Source: Mycobacterium marinum
Lineage (GTDB): Bacteria; Actinomycetota; Actinomycetes; Mycobacteriales; Mycobacteriaceae
Direction of reading: 5' to 3'
DNA: 64,000 bases
Assembly: GCF_003391395.1 (NCBI RefSeq)
Contig: NZ_CP024190.1
Span: 744,001 to 808,000, forward strand
Made by a program: the position numbers and the translations under genes. The notes beneath the pieces were generated by a model. The model ran no database searches, was not told the DNA's origin, and worked only from the letters and a program-made list of their open reading frames with translations. Shown piece after piece: positions 32,343-42,100 of this stretch (positions are counted from its first letter, which is position 1; each line of letters starts with the position of its first letter).

Positions 32343-33670
32343 TCCGCAAACCGGTTCACCTGGCCGCCCACTTCCCGGGCGTCAATAACACCACCGTGTG
32401 GGCCGATCCCGGCGCGGGCAGCCAGATCGAGTTCGAATCGTTTGTGCACCTTGCCCGTACCGCCGAACGCGGGTTGTTCGACTTCTTCTTTTTGGCCGAG
32501 GGCCTGCGGCTGCGTGAGCACCGTGGCCGAATCCACGACCTGGATGTGGTGGGACGCCCCGATACTCTTACCCTGCTAGCAGCTCTGGCGGGGGTCACCG
32601 ACCGGATCGGTCTGACCGGTACGATCAACACCACCTTCAACGAACCATTCGAAGTGGCAAGGCAATTCGCGACGCTGGATCACTTGTCCGAGGGGCGCGC
32701 CGGCTGGAACATCGTCACCTCGTCGGACGCATTCACCGGAGCTAACTTCCGGCGCGGCGGCTATCTCGATCATGCTGACCGCTACCAGCGGGCCGAGGAG
32801 TTCTTGACCGTAGCCCGAAAGTTCTGGGACAGCTGGGCGCCCGGCGCGGTGCTGGCCGACATCGAGAACGGCGACTACGTTGATCCGGAGCGGATACGCA
32901 GCGTTGAACACTCGGGCCCGCAGTTCGAGGTGCGTGGATTCGCCACCCTGCCGGCGGGACCGCAGGGGCACCCGGTGTTGTTGCAAGCCGGCGATTCCGA
33001 GCAGGGGCGTGCTTTCGGCGCCAGGCATGCCGATGCCATGTTCACCCTGCACTCGTCATTGCAGGACGGCCAACGCTACTACGCCGACGTCAAAGGGCGG
33101 GCGCGGTCCTACGGGCGAGATCCCGACCAGCTCAAGGTTTTTCCGGCGGCAACCTTTGTCATCGGCGATACCCCGGACCAGGCGGGGGAAAAAGCCCGCC
33201 AGATCAATTACCAGCAGGTCAGTGGCGCGACCGCGATCGCGATGCTCGAGCAGGTGTGGGGTCGTGATCTCTCAGATCATGATCCGGACGGTCCACTACC
33301 CGACATAGACCCGATCGCCGATGCCGCCATCAGTCAGGGGCGGGTCCGCCATGCCGATCCGGTCGCCGTCGCCCGCCGGTACCGCGAGCGCTCCCAGGCC
33401 GAGAACCTCTCGATCCGTGAGCTGGTCATCGCGGTGACCAGCCGTCAGCAGTTCGTCGGTACCCCCTCGCACATCGCCGACGAGATCGACCGCTACGTTC
33501 AGGCCGATGCCTGTGACGGGTTCATCCTGGTGCCACATCTGACACCGCACGGTCTGGATGAATTCGTCGACCGGGTGGTGCCGCTACTGCAGGAGCGCGG
33601 CGCCTTTCGCACTGCCTACACCGGTCAGACGCTGCGAGACCATCTGGGGCTTGCGGGTTTGCCAAGCTAG
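32339..33670 (+). CDS. Luciferase-like flavin-dependent monooxygenase (NtaA/SnaA/DszA type), third copy
   Basis: A 443-residue protein of full DszA/NtaA length. It has AERGLFDFFFLAEGLRL, the FMN-region motif LDHLSEGRAGWNIVTS, and the HADRYQRAEEFLTVARKFWDSW helix that is almost diagnostic of the group. The C-terminal half carries GTPSHIADEIDRYVQADACDGF. It is coupled to the second monooxygenase by ATGA and ends the operon. Its last 87 bases overlap the 3' end of mmpL1 on the opposite strand, which suggests the operon was inserted against a conserved neighbour. Confidence 0.88.
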   Translation: MIRKPVHLAAHFPGVNNTTVWADPGAGSQIEFESFVHLARTAERGLFDFFFLAEGLRLREHRGRIHDLDVVGRPDTLTLLAALAGVTDRIGLTGTINTTFNEPFEVARQFATLDHLSEGRAGWNIVTSSDAFTGANFRRGGYLDHADRYQRAEEFLTVARKFWDSWAPGAVLADIENGDYVDPERIRSVEHSGPQFEVRGFATLPAGPQGHPVLLQAGDSEQGRAFGARHADAMFTLHSSLQDGQRYYADVKGRARSYGRDPDQLKVFPAATFVIGDTPDQAGEKARQINYQQVSGATAIAMLEQVWGRDLSDHDPDGPLPDIDPIADAAISQGRVRHADPVAVARRYRERSQAENLSIRELVIAVTSRQQFVGTPSHIADEIDRYVQADACDGFILVPHLTPHGLDEFVDRVVPLLQERGAFRTAYTGQTLRDHLGLAGLPS

Positions 33671-36460
33671 TGGGCGTGGCCACCAGAACCAGCGGCCCAA
33701 TAGCGTTGCGACGGCGGGCATCATGAACGACCGCACGACGAGGGTGTCAAACAGCAGCCCGATCATGATCGTGGTGCCGATCTGGCCCACCACGCGCAGA
33801 TCGCTGAACAGCATCGAGCCCATGGTGAAAGCGAACACCAGGCCGGCGGTGGTGACGACGCGCCCGGTGCTGGCCATCGATCGAATCATGCCGGTTTTGA
33901 GGCCGGCACCGATTTCCTCCCGAAACCGGGCGACCAATAGCAGGTTGTAATCCGAACCGACGGCCAGCATGACGATGATGGCCATCGGTAGCACGAGCCA
34001 GTGCAAGGGCATATGCAGGATGTGTTGCCAGATGAGCACGGACAGCCCAAACGCTGAGCCCAGCGAGAGGGCGACTGTGCCGACGATGACCGCGGAGGCG
34101 ACCGGGCTTCGGGTGATGCCCAGCATGATGATGAAGATCAGGCAGAGCGCGGCAACGACCACGATCATCAGGTCATACGTGGTGCCCTCGTGGATGTCCT
34201 TGAATGTCGCCGCGGTGCCGGCCAGGTAGATGTGAGCCGCCTGCAGCGGCGTTCCCTTCACGGCCTCGTCGGCGGCCAGCATGATCTTGTCGATATGTGA
34301 GATGCCTTCGGCGGTAGCGGGATCACCCATGTGGGTGATGACGAATCTGGCCGAGGCGCCGTCGGGGGACAGGAACAGCGTCAGTCCGCGCTGAAAGTCT
34401 GGGTTCTGGAAGGCTTCCGGTGGCAGGTAGAAGGAGTCGTCGTTTTTTGACCCGTCCAGTGCCTGGCCCATCTGGGTCGAGTTGCGGGTCATGTCCTCCA
34501 TTTGAGTGACCAGCGCCGAGAAGGTGCTGGCCAGGGTTTGGGCAAGCGTTTTGACGGTCTGCATCGTGGCGATCAACTGGGGTAGTTGCGCGAGCAGCTG
34601 TGGCTGGATCATGTCGATTCGATCCGTGGCACGAGCCATACCGCCGACGTCCTCGCTGAGCTTGTCGACACCGTCGATGGCGTCGAACAGGGACCGCAGT
34701 GACGCGCAGATCGGGATATCGAAGCAATGGCGTTCCCAGTGCAGATAGTTTCGAATCGGCCGCCACGTGTCGTCGAAGTCCGCGAGTTGGTCACGGAACT
34801 CGTTGGTGTTCTGCTCCATCTGCCGGGTATGAGCGGTGATGTCGTGGTTTGCCTCGGTGAGCTGTCGGGTTAGGTATTCCTGACGCTGGGTGATGTCGAT
34901 CATGCGTTGAATCTGATCGGTTAGCGTGGACAGATCGGTGACGCGTTCTTTGAGGTCGCTGAGGTTCTCGAGTGTCACCGCGCTTTGCATGTTGAGCTGG
35001 AACGGGATCGAACTGTGCTCGATGGGGGAACCTAACGGCCTGGTGATGCCCTGTACTCGGGCGATGCCGGGGGTGTGGAAGATGCCTCTGGCGATTCTGT
35101 CCAGGATCAGCATGTCTGTGGGGTTGCGCAGGTCGTGGTCCGCCTCGACCATCAGAAGCTCTGGCTCCATGCGGGCTGGTGGAAAATGCCGGTCCGACGC
35201 TCGGTATCCGATGTTGGAGGGTGCGTCGGCGGGGATGTAATGGCGCTCGTCGTAATTGGTCTCGTACTTGGGCAAGGCGAGCAGCCCGATCAGCGATATC
35301 AGCAGGGTGGCCACCAGCACCGGGCCGGGCCAGCGGACCACGATGGTGCCGATGCGTCGCCAGCGGCGGGTGGTGGTCGCGCGCTTGGGGTCGAACGCAT
35401 CGAAGCGGCTGGTGAGCACGATCACGGCGGGCGCGAAGGTCAGCGAGGCCAGGACTACCACGAACAGACCTATCGAGCACGGCAGTGCGAGGGTTTGAAA
35501 GTAGGGAAGCCGGGTGAAACTCAGGCAGTACATCGCGCCGGCGACGGTCAGACCCGAGGCCAGGACTACGTGACCAGTGCCGCGAAACATGGTGTGGTAG
35601 GCCAGTTCTCGGTCCTGGCCAGCAGCTACCGCCTCCTGGTAGCGTCCGACCAGAAAGATGATGTAGTCCGTTGATGCGGCTATCGCCAGTGCCACCAGGA
35701 CATTGACGGTAAACGTCGACAGGTCCATCAGTCCGTTGGTGGCAAGCACCGCGATGACGCCCCGGACCGTGATGAGTTCAATCCCGACCGTCAGTAGGGT
35801 GAAAAGAACCGTCCAAAGTGAGCGGTAGGTAATTGCCAACATCAGTGCGATCACCGCGATGCTGATACCGGTAATCACTTGCAGGCTTCGGTCGCCGTAG
35901 ATGACGCGATCGGCGCCTAGCGGGCCCGGGCCGGTTAGATATGCCTCGATACCGGGCGGCGGCGGCATGTCGCCGATGATGCGTTGCACAGCGGTGACCG
36001 ACTCGTTGGCTTGCGAGCCGCCCTGATCCCCGGCGAGATAGAGCTGGACGTAGGCGGCTTTGCCGTCGGCGCTCTGCGAGCTGGCCGCGGTGAGCGTATC
36101 GCCCCAGAAGTTATCGATATGTTCGACATGAATCTTGTCTTGTGCCAGCTTGCCTACGAGCCTGTCGTAGTAGCGGTGCGCGTCCTCGCCCAATTCGTGC
36201 TGCCCTTCCAACACCACCATCGCTATGGTGTCGGACTCGAATTGCTGAAAGTTCTTGCCGATGCGCTTCATTGCGAGTAGCGACGGAGCGTCGTGTGGCC
36301 CCAGCGCCACCGAATGCGCCTTGACGACCGCTTGCAGTTGCGGTGCGATGACATTCACGAGGACGGCGAGTCCCACCCAGAACAAGACGATCGGCAGCGA
36401 CAATCTCCGCACCCACCGGGCGGCGCCAAGTACGTACCCGGTTGAATTCAAGGAACTCAT
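33584..36460 (-). CDS. mmpL1: MmpL family RND transporter (MmpL1)
   Basis: A 958-residue membrane protein, the length I recall for H37Rv MmpL1. It has one N-terminal helix, a periplasmic domain (about 45-200), five helices, a second large periplasmic domain (about 390-730) and five to six C-terminal helices. The proton-relay Asp-Tyr pairs are visible in STDYIIFLVGRYQE and GSDYNLLLVARFREE. MmpL proteins move complex lipids or siderophores across the inner membrane with an MmpS partner. Its ATG overlaps the mmpS stop. The locus with fadD30 and pks6 suggests it exports the lipid that those genes make. Confidence 0.95.
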   Translation of the reverse strand: MSSLNSTGYVLGAARWVRRLSLPIVLFWVGLAVLVNVIAPQLQAVVKAHSVALGPHDAPSLLAMKRIGKNFQQFESDTIAMVVLEGQHELGEDAHRYYDRLVGKLAQDKIHVEHIDNFWGDTLTAASSQSADGKAAYVQLYLAGDQGGSQANESVTAVQRIIGDMPPPPGIEAYLTGPGPLGADRVIYGDRSLQVITGISIAVIALMLAITYRSLWTVLFTLLTVGIELITVRGVIAVLATNGLMDLSTFTVNVLVALAIAASTDYIIFLVGRYQEAVAAGQDRELAYHTMFRGTGHVVLASGLTVAGAMYCLSFTRLPYFQTLALPCSIGLFVVVLASLTFAPAVIVLTSRFDAFDPKRATTTRRWRRIGTIVVRWPGPVLVATLLISLIGLLALPKYETNYDERHYIPADAPSNIGYRASDRHFPPARMEPELLMVEADHDLRNPTDMLILDRIARGIFHTPGIARVQGITRPLGSPIEHSSIPFQLNMQSAVTLENLSDLKERVTDLSTLTDQIQRMIDITQRQEYLTRQLTEANHDITAHTRQMEQNTNEFRDQLADFDDTWRPIRNYLHWERHCFDIPICASLRSLFDAIDGVDKLSEDVGGMARATDRIDMIQPQLLAQLPQLIATMQTVKTLAQTLASTFSALVTQMEDMTRNSTQMGQALDGSKNDDSFYLPPEAFQNPDFQRGLTLFLSPDGASARFVITHMGDPATAEGISHIDKIMLAADEAVKGTPLQAAHIYLAGTAATFKDIHEGTTYDLMIVVVAALCLIFIIMLGITRSPVASAVIVGTVALSLGSAFGLSVLIWQHILHMPLHWLVLPMAIIVMLAVGSDYNLLLVARFREEIGAGLKTGMIRSMASTGRVVTTAGLVFAFTMGSMLFSDLRVVGQIGTTIMIGLLFDTLVVRSFMMPAVATLLGRWFWWPRPLAWQTRKPQMVSQRLTGVGSAKGAALLQ

Positions 36461-36885
36461 GCCGATTTCACCAGGCAGCTTGTATGAGCGTTGTATGACT
36501 CAACTTCCCGTTCGGCGCGGACCACGCCATTGACGGTGATGCGACAACCCAAAGATGTACTGTCGCTTCGCGCCACCACATTTGCGATGACGGCTGAAAG
36601 TGTGGTCACGACGGTAAGCGACCACGGTATCGCCGCATTGGTGACTTCGTGTGGTTGGGCCTCGGCGTCCAGGTAGTTGATGGTGGCCAACGATCCTGGC
36701 GGGCCGGTGACTTCGTACAGGACGCGTTTCGGATTAAATGCAACAATCGAATCGGCATTGCTGGAGCCCGGCCGATTCCGAGGCGAGCCGAATGCTCCGT
36801 GCAGTCGCACAACGACGGCGGCCCCAACCGCGACAACGATGATCATCACGGTCGGTATCCAGATGCGCCTGATAACGCCGATCAT
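36457..36885 (-). CDS. mmpS1: MmpS family membrane accessory protein (MmpS1)
   Basis: A 142-residue protein with one N-terminal transmembrane helix (about 7-29, RRIWIPTVMIIVVAVGAAVVV), a short Pro/Ser linker and a periplasmic beta-sandwich containing VLYEVTGPPGSLATINYLD and the family end GCRITVNGVVRAE. The last cysteines lie in GCRI and SCLVK. MmpS proteins support MmpL transport. It is first in the mmpS1-mmpL1 operon, coupled by ATGA, and divergent from fadD30-pks6. Confidence 0.93.
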   Translation of the reverse strand: MIGVIRRIWIPTVMIIVVAVGAAVVVRLHGAFGSPRNRPGSSNADSIVAFNPKRVLYEVTGPPGSLATINYLDAEAQPHEVTNAAIPWSLTVVTTLSAVIANVVARSDSTSLGCRITVNGVVRAEREVESYNAHTSCLVKSA

Positions 36886-37412
36886 TGCACTCCCTGGTCA
36901 CGCCACATTGGCCAGCATCGCGATGCGAGAAACAACCCTACCGCGGGGGAGTCAACGTGTTCGGCACTTCGCCATTCATGCTGCAGTGCGCTGGCTCTGC
37001 AATTATGCTGTCCCTACGAATTGTGTGGTATCTAGCCGCGAGTGCCAAGGGCAGTGTAAGAATTGACTGGCTCAGGGGCGATAGGGGCATCGCGCCGGGC
37101 GGCGTGGTACGAGCGGTGCTTAGTGGTGGTGGTTTTGGGGCGAGGAGGGGTTGTGGATGCACCGGAGTGTGTGATATTCACTCCGCGATGAATTATCTGC
37201 TTATTCATGCCGCGATGAATTTATGAGGTGTTGCCGCGATGATGACCTACCGCGATCGCCTAGATCCACGTCGGCCACCGCGGTGTTGCCAGCGTCTCCG
37301 GGCCTGCCGACGCGATCGTGTTGGTGGTCTTTCTGAGCATTTCGCCGGGGGGTAGTTCGGGGCATTCTGGTATCAGAACGGGGGCGAAAGAAGTTGGAGG
37401 ACTTTTATCCAC
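36886..37412. promoter_or_regulatory. Divergent promoter region mmpS1/fadD30 with a tandem 18-bp dyad
   Basis: A 527-base gap. The sequence ATTCA-y-n-CCGCGATGAAT, an imperfect dyad with arms ATTCAy/ATGAAT, occurs at 37176-37193 and again at 37203-37220, exactly 27 bases apart. A half copy, GCCGCGATGA, lies at 37233-37242. The fadD30 start follows about 170-200 bases later. A cooperative regulator binding two or three sites is a natural reading. The remainder of the gap is fairly AT-rich near mmpS1, with no gene. Confidence 0.6.
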
Positions 37413-39182
37413 ATGTCTCTTATTTCCAAGCTACGCGAACTCGCGGAAGCCAAGCCTGACCATGAAGCCTTTGTCTTCACAGAATACGACACGAGAAGTG
37501 GCGACCGGACCAGCACGCTGACCTGGCGACAGGTGTATGTGCGTGCCTCCAATTTAGCTAGATACTTGAACAGCCTCAATGACGATCTTGAACGGCAGAA
37601 ATTCGCGGCAATCTGCGCTCCGCAGGGGATTGAGTATATTGTCGGATTCCTCGGCGCACTTTTCGCTGGCTGGTGCCCCGTTCCGCTGCCGGAACCGCAG
37701 GGCGGTCTGCAGGACAAGCGCACCGGCCTCGCCCTGCTCGACTGCTCGGCCGCCGTGGTTCTCACTACTGCCAAAGACGAGGACGCCGTTAGGGCCACGC
37801 TGGCCGCATATAGCCTGGCAGTGACCACTCCTGTGATAGCGCTGGATACCTTTGAGCTGGCGGATGTCTCGCCGTCCGGCGCCGGTGATGTTTCCGACTT
37901 TCCGCCCCCTGAAGGGGGGATGTATCTGCAGTACACCTCCGGTTCCACCGGAAATCCCCGCGGCGCGCGAATATCTCTGGAAAACGTTGAGATAAACTTC
38001 CGGCAGATCGCCAAAGCGGCTTTCCCGTATAAGGGCACCGAGGTCAGTCTTCCGCGTTCTACAGTTTCCTGGCTGCCGCTCTACCATGACATGGGGCTGA
38101 TGGTTGGCCTATTCATGCCGGTTTATTGTGCTTGTCCGTCTTATTTTATGAGTCCGGCGGCATTTGTTCGCAAGCCGATTCGATGGATGCGGATGGTCGC
38201 CGAGCAGGATCAGCCTTTCACCGCAGCGCCGAATTTTGCGTTCGACTTGGCGACCAGTAGAATTTCCGACGCGGATATGTCGGGCATAGACCTGGCGCAT
38301 GTGAGTGCCATTTCCAACGGTGGCGAAAGGGTGCAGCCCAATACTGTTGACAGCTTTCTGGAGCGGTTTAGCCGGTATGGCCTAAGGCCTGAGGTCGTAA
38401 AGCCGTCTTATGGAATGGCTGAAGCGGTGGTGTACGTGGCGATCTCGGAGGTTGGGACCCCGCCGGTATCGACTGAATTCGATGCTCAAAGCCTGGCCAA
38501 CGGCCATGCGGAGCTAAAAGGCCCAGACGCCGAACATGCGACGCGATTAGTGCGGTATCACAAGCTCGATGCGGACCCCTTGGTGCGGATTGTGGATCCC
38601 GAGTCTTGTGTCGAACTGAGCCCCGGGGGCATCGGAGAGATTTGGGTCCATGGCGGCAACCTATCCAGCGGATATCACAACGTGGACAACGCCCTCAACA
38701 AAGAGAAGTTTCATGCGACGATACGTGACAAGTCGGCGGGAACTCCCCGGTCTCCGTGGCTTCGTACCGGGGACTTGGGGTTCGAATGGGATGGAGGGTT
38801 TTACATAGTCGGCCGCAGCAAAGACTTGATAATTCAGGATGGTGTCAATCACTATCCAGACGATATTGAAAACACCGTCAAGGAATTTACCCGAGGTCGC
38901 GTCGCGGCGTTTTCGATAGCTGATGAGCGCAGCGAGCGGCTGGTGATTGTCGCCGAGGTAAAACCGACCAACCCCGCCTCCGGTTCATCCGGCGTCGAGC
39001 TGCCGCTGGTCAAGAAACGTGCGATGGCGGCACTGTCGCGGCTGCATGGTCTACACGTAGCGGATTTCCTATTTGTTCCACCGCAAGCCCTTCCGAAGAC
39101 AACCAGTGGGAAGATCAGTCGATCGGCTTGCGCCAAACGCTATCTGTCCGCTGGGTTTGAGCAGCTCGAGGTGCCGCAGTGA
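37413..39182 (+). CDS. fadD30: Fatty-acyl-AMP ligase FadD30-like (FAAL)
   Basis: A 589-residue adenylate-forming enzyme. It has the P-loop-like A3 motif LQYTSGSTGNPRGARI (about 171-186), the FAAL-type WLPLYHDMGLM motif, the A7 segment LRTGDLGFEWDG (about 450-461) and the C-terminal lysine motif PKTTSGKISRSAC. In mycobacteria FAALs activate fatty acids as acyl-AMP and load them on a partner PKS without free CoA. The partner pks6 starts inside its stop codon (GTGA), and its N-terminal ACP is the natural acceptor. The ATG has GGAGGA 12-13 bases upstream. H37Rv FadD30 is similar in length (from memory). Confidence 0.92.
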   Translation: MSLISKLRELAEAKPDHEAFVFTEYDTRSGDRTSTLTWRQVYVRASNLARYLNSLNDDLERQKFAAICAPQGIEYIVGFLGALFAGWCPVPLPEPQGGLQDKRTGLALLDCSAAVVLTTAKDEDAVRATLAAYSLAVTTPVIALDTFELADVSPSGAGDVSDFPPPEGGMYLQYTSGSTGNPRGARISLENVEINFRQIAKAAFPYKGTEVSLPRSTVSWLPLYHDMGLMVGLFMPVYCACPSYFMSPAAFVRKPIRWMRMVAEQDQPFTAAPNFAFDLATSRISDADMSGIDLAHVSAISNGGERVQPNTVDSFLERFSRYGLRPEVVKPSYGMAEAVVYVAISEVGTPPVSTEFDAQSLANGHAELKGPDAEHATRLVRYHKLDADPLVRIVDPESCVELSPGGIGEIWVHGGNLSSGYHNVDNALNKEKFHATIRDKSAGTPRSPWLRTGDLGFEWDGGFYIVGRSKDLIIQDGVNHYPDDIENTVKEFTRGRVAAFSIADERSERLVIVAEVKPTNPASGSSGVELPLVKKRAMAALSRLHGLHVADFLFVPPQALPKTTSGKISRSACAKRYLSAGFEQLEVPQ

Positions 39183-42100
39183 CGGACGGCCTGCACTCTG
39201 CAGACGCCCTTCAAGAATGGTTTACCCACTACATAGCGGCACGAACGGGCTGCGACTCCGCCGAGGTCAATCTCGATCTGCCGCTCAGGGATCTAGGTCT
39301 GGGATCAATTGATGTCCTGGCGATCCCCGGTGAACTCTCCGACGTCCTTGGAATTTGCGTGCCCGATTTGGCTGTTTGGGACAATCCGAGCGCGCATGAC
39401 GTGATCAAGAGCGTCCTGGGCGGCGACGGCTCGCAACGATCTGCAGACAGCGATACCGGTTGCGCTGTGCTGGGCAATGGACCAACAAACGAGCCGATCG
39501 CCGTGATCGGTGTGGCATGCAGGTTCTCCGGACAGGTCCACGGAGTAGAGCCGCTATGGGACTTTCTCGCCGAGAAGAAATCGGCAATCACCGAATATCC
39601 GGCTCGCAGGTTGGGTGCGGCAGCGGCGGACTGGCTCGGCGACGAACAAGAGACGATCTATGGCTGTTTCTTGGAGGACGTCGAAGGATTCGACAACAAG
39701 TTCTTTGACATTCCGCCGGATGAAGCCGCGCTGATGGATCCGCAACAGCGTTTGCTGCTGGAGACGTCATGGGCCGCGCTGGAGCACGCGGGGATTCTTC
39801 CCAAGACATTGAAGCTTTCTCACACCGGGGTATTTGTCGGGGTCTCGTCGACCGACTATGTGCGGCTCTTGTTCCCTGGCGGGCGAAAGCCCACCATTTG
39901 GGACAACACGGGTGGATCGTCAAGCATCATCGCCAACAGGCTTTCGTACTTCCTGGACGTGAACGGGCCGTCTCTCGTCGTCGACACGGCTTGCTCATCG
40001 TCGCTGGTCGCGGCACACCTGGCGCGCAAGAGCCTGGCTTCTGGGGAATGCGACCTGGCCGTCGTGGCGGGAACAAACGTTCTTATCTCCCCGGAAGTAT
40101 GGCGCGGATTTCAAGAAGCCGGCGTGGTGTCGCCCACCGGATCCTGCCGCGCTTTCGACGCGCGAGCCGACGGAATGGTTCGCGGTGAGGGGTGTGGCGT
40201 TGTCGTGCTGGAACGTCTCAGTGATGCGCGACGTGCCGGGCGAACCGTGCTGGCGGTCCTGGCCGGTTCGGCAGTCAATCAGGATGGCCGGTCCAACGGG
40301 ATCATGGCCCCCAATCCCAGAGCGCAGATTTCTGTTCTTGATAGCGCCTGCAAGTGTGCCGACATTGATCCTGCGGAAATCGACTATGTCGAAGCCCACG
40401 GCACCGGAACATCGGTGGGCGACAGGATCGAGGCGCACGCGTTAGGCCAAGTCTTTGGCCGCGGGCGACAGGCGGCCAAGCCCCTGATGATTGGCAGCAT
40501 CAAGCCCAATATCGGGCATCTGGAAGGCGCAGCCGGAATCGCCGGCCTGATAAAGACCGTCTTGATGCTGCAGCGCGGACAGTTGTTGCCCAGCGGCGCG
40601 TTTGAGGTTCCGAACCCCAATATTCCTTTCGCAGAATTGGGACTTGCGGTCGTCGAAGAGTTTCAGGAGTGGCCGGCGGTGGTGGGGCGGCCGCGGCGGG
40701 CTGGGGTGTCCTCATTCGGTTTTGGTGGCACGAACGCGCATGTGATTGTTGAGCAGGCTGTTGAGCGGGTTGTTGAGCGGGTTGTTGAGCGGGTTGTTGA
40801 GGTGGGTCCGGGTGTGTTGGCGTGGGTGGTGTCGGCGCGGACGGCGGCGGGGGTGGGTGCTCAGGCGGGGCGGTTGTTGGAGTTTGTGCGGGCTGGTCGG
40901 GAGCTTGATGCGGGGGATGTTGGGTATTCGTTGGTGACGACGCGGTCGTTGTTTGAGCATCGGGCGGTGGTGGTCGGTGCGGACCGTGATGAGTTGTTGG
41001 CGGGGTTGGCTGAGGTGGTTGAGGGCCGTCCGGGTGTTGGGGTGGCTAGTGGTGTGGCGATGCCTGGGGGCAAGACGGTTTTCGTGTTTCCCGGTCAGGG
41101 TGCGCAGTGGCTGGGTATGGGTCGGGAGTTGTGTGCGGGGTATCCGGTTTTCGGTGCGGCTTTTGATGCGGTGGTTGCTGAGTTGGATCGGCATTTGGCT
41201 CGTCCGTTGCGTGAGGTGGTGTGGGGTGCTGACGCGGAGCTGTTGAACACCACCGAGTTTGCGCAGCCGGCGTTGTTTGCCGTGGAGGTGGCGCTGTATC
41301 GGTTGTTGGAATCGTGGGGGATGCGGCCGGGTTTGGTGATGGGCCATTCGGTGGGGGAGTTGAGTGCTGCTCATGTCAGTGGGGTGCTGGATTTAGCGGA
41401 TGCGGCGTTGTTGGTGGTGATGCGGGGGCGGTTGATGCAGGCGTTGCCCGATGGTGGGGCGATGTATGCGGTGCAGGCTGGCGAGCAGGAGCTGCGGCCG
41501 TTGCTGGGTGAGCAGGTCAGTGTGGCCGCGGTCAATGGTCCGGGGTCGGTGGTGCTTTCCGGTGCCCGGGAGGCGGTCAGTGTGATCGCGGATCGGTTGG
41601 CGGCTCAGGGGCGGCGGGTGCGCCGGCTTGCGGTGTCGCATGCTTTTCATTCGGCGTTGATGGAGCCGATGCTCGAGCAGTTCCGGGCGGTGGCTGATGA
41701 GGTGTATGCGGGGCGGCCGGCTATTCCGGTGATCTCGAATGTGACCGGTCAGTTGGTGGCTGAGGATTACGGGTCGGCTGATTATTGGGTGCGCCACATT
41801 CGGGAGGCGGTGCGTTTTGCCGACAGTGTGGCTTTCGCGCATTCGGCGGGGGCTACCCGGTTTGTGGAGGTGGGGCCGGCCGGTGGTTTGACGTCGTTGA
41901 TCGAGGAGTCGTTGGCGCAGGCGTCGGTGGTGGCGGTGCCGACGTTGCGTAAGGATCGGCCCGAGCCTTTCGCTGTGGTGGGCGCGGTGGCGCAGGCGTT
42001 TGTCCGGGGTGCGGGTGTGGATTGGGCTTCGGTGTTGGCCGGGTGTGGGGGGCAGCGGGTGGGGTTGCCGACCTATGCCTTTGCCCATGAACGGTTTTGG

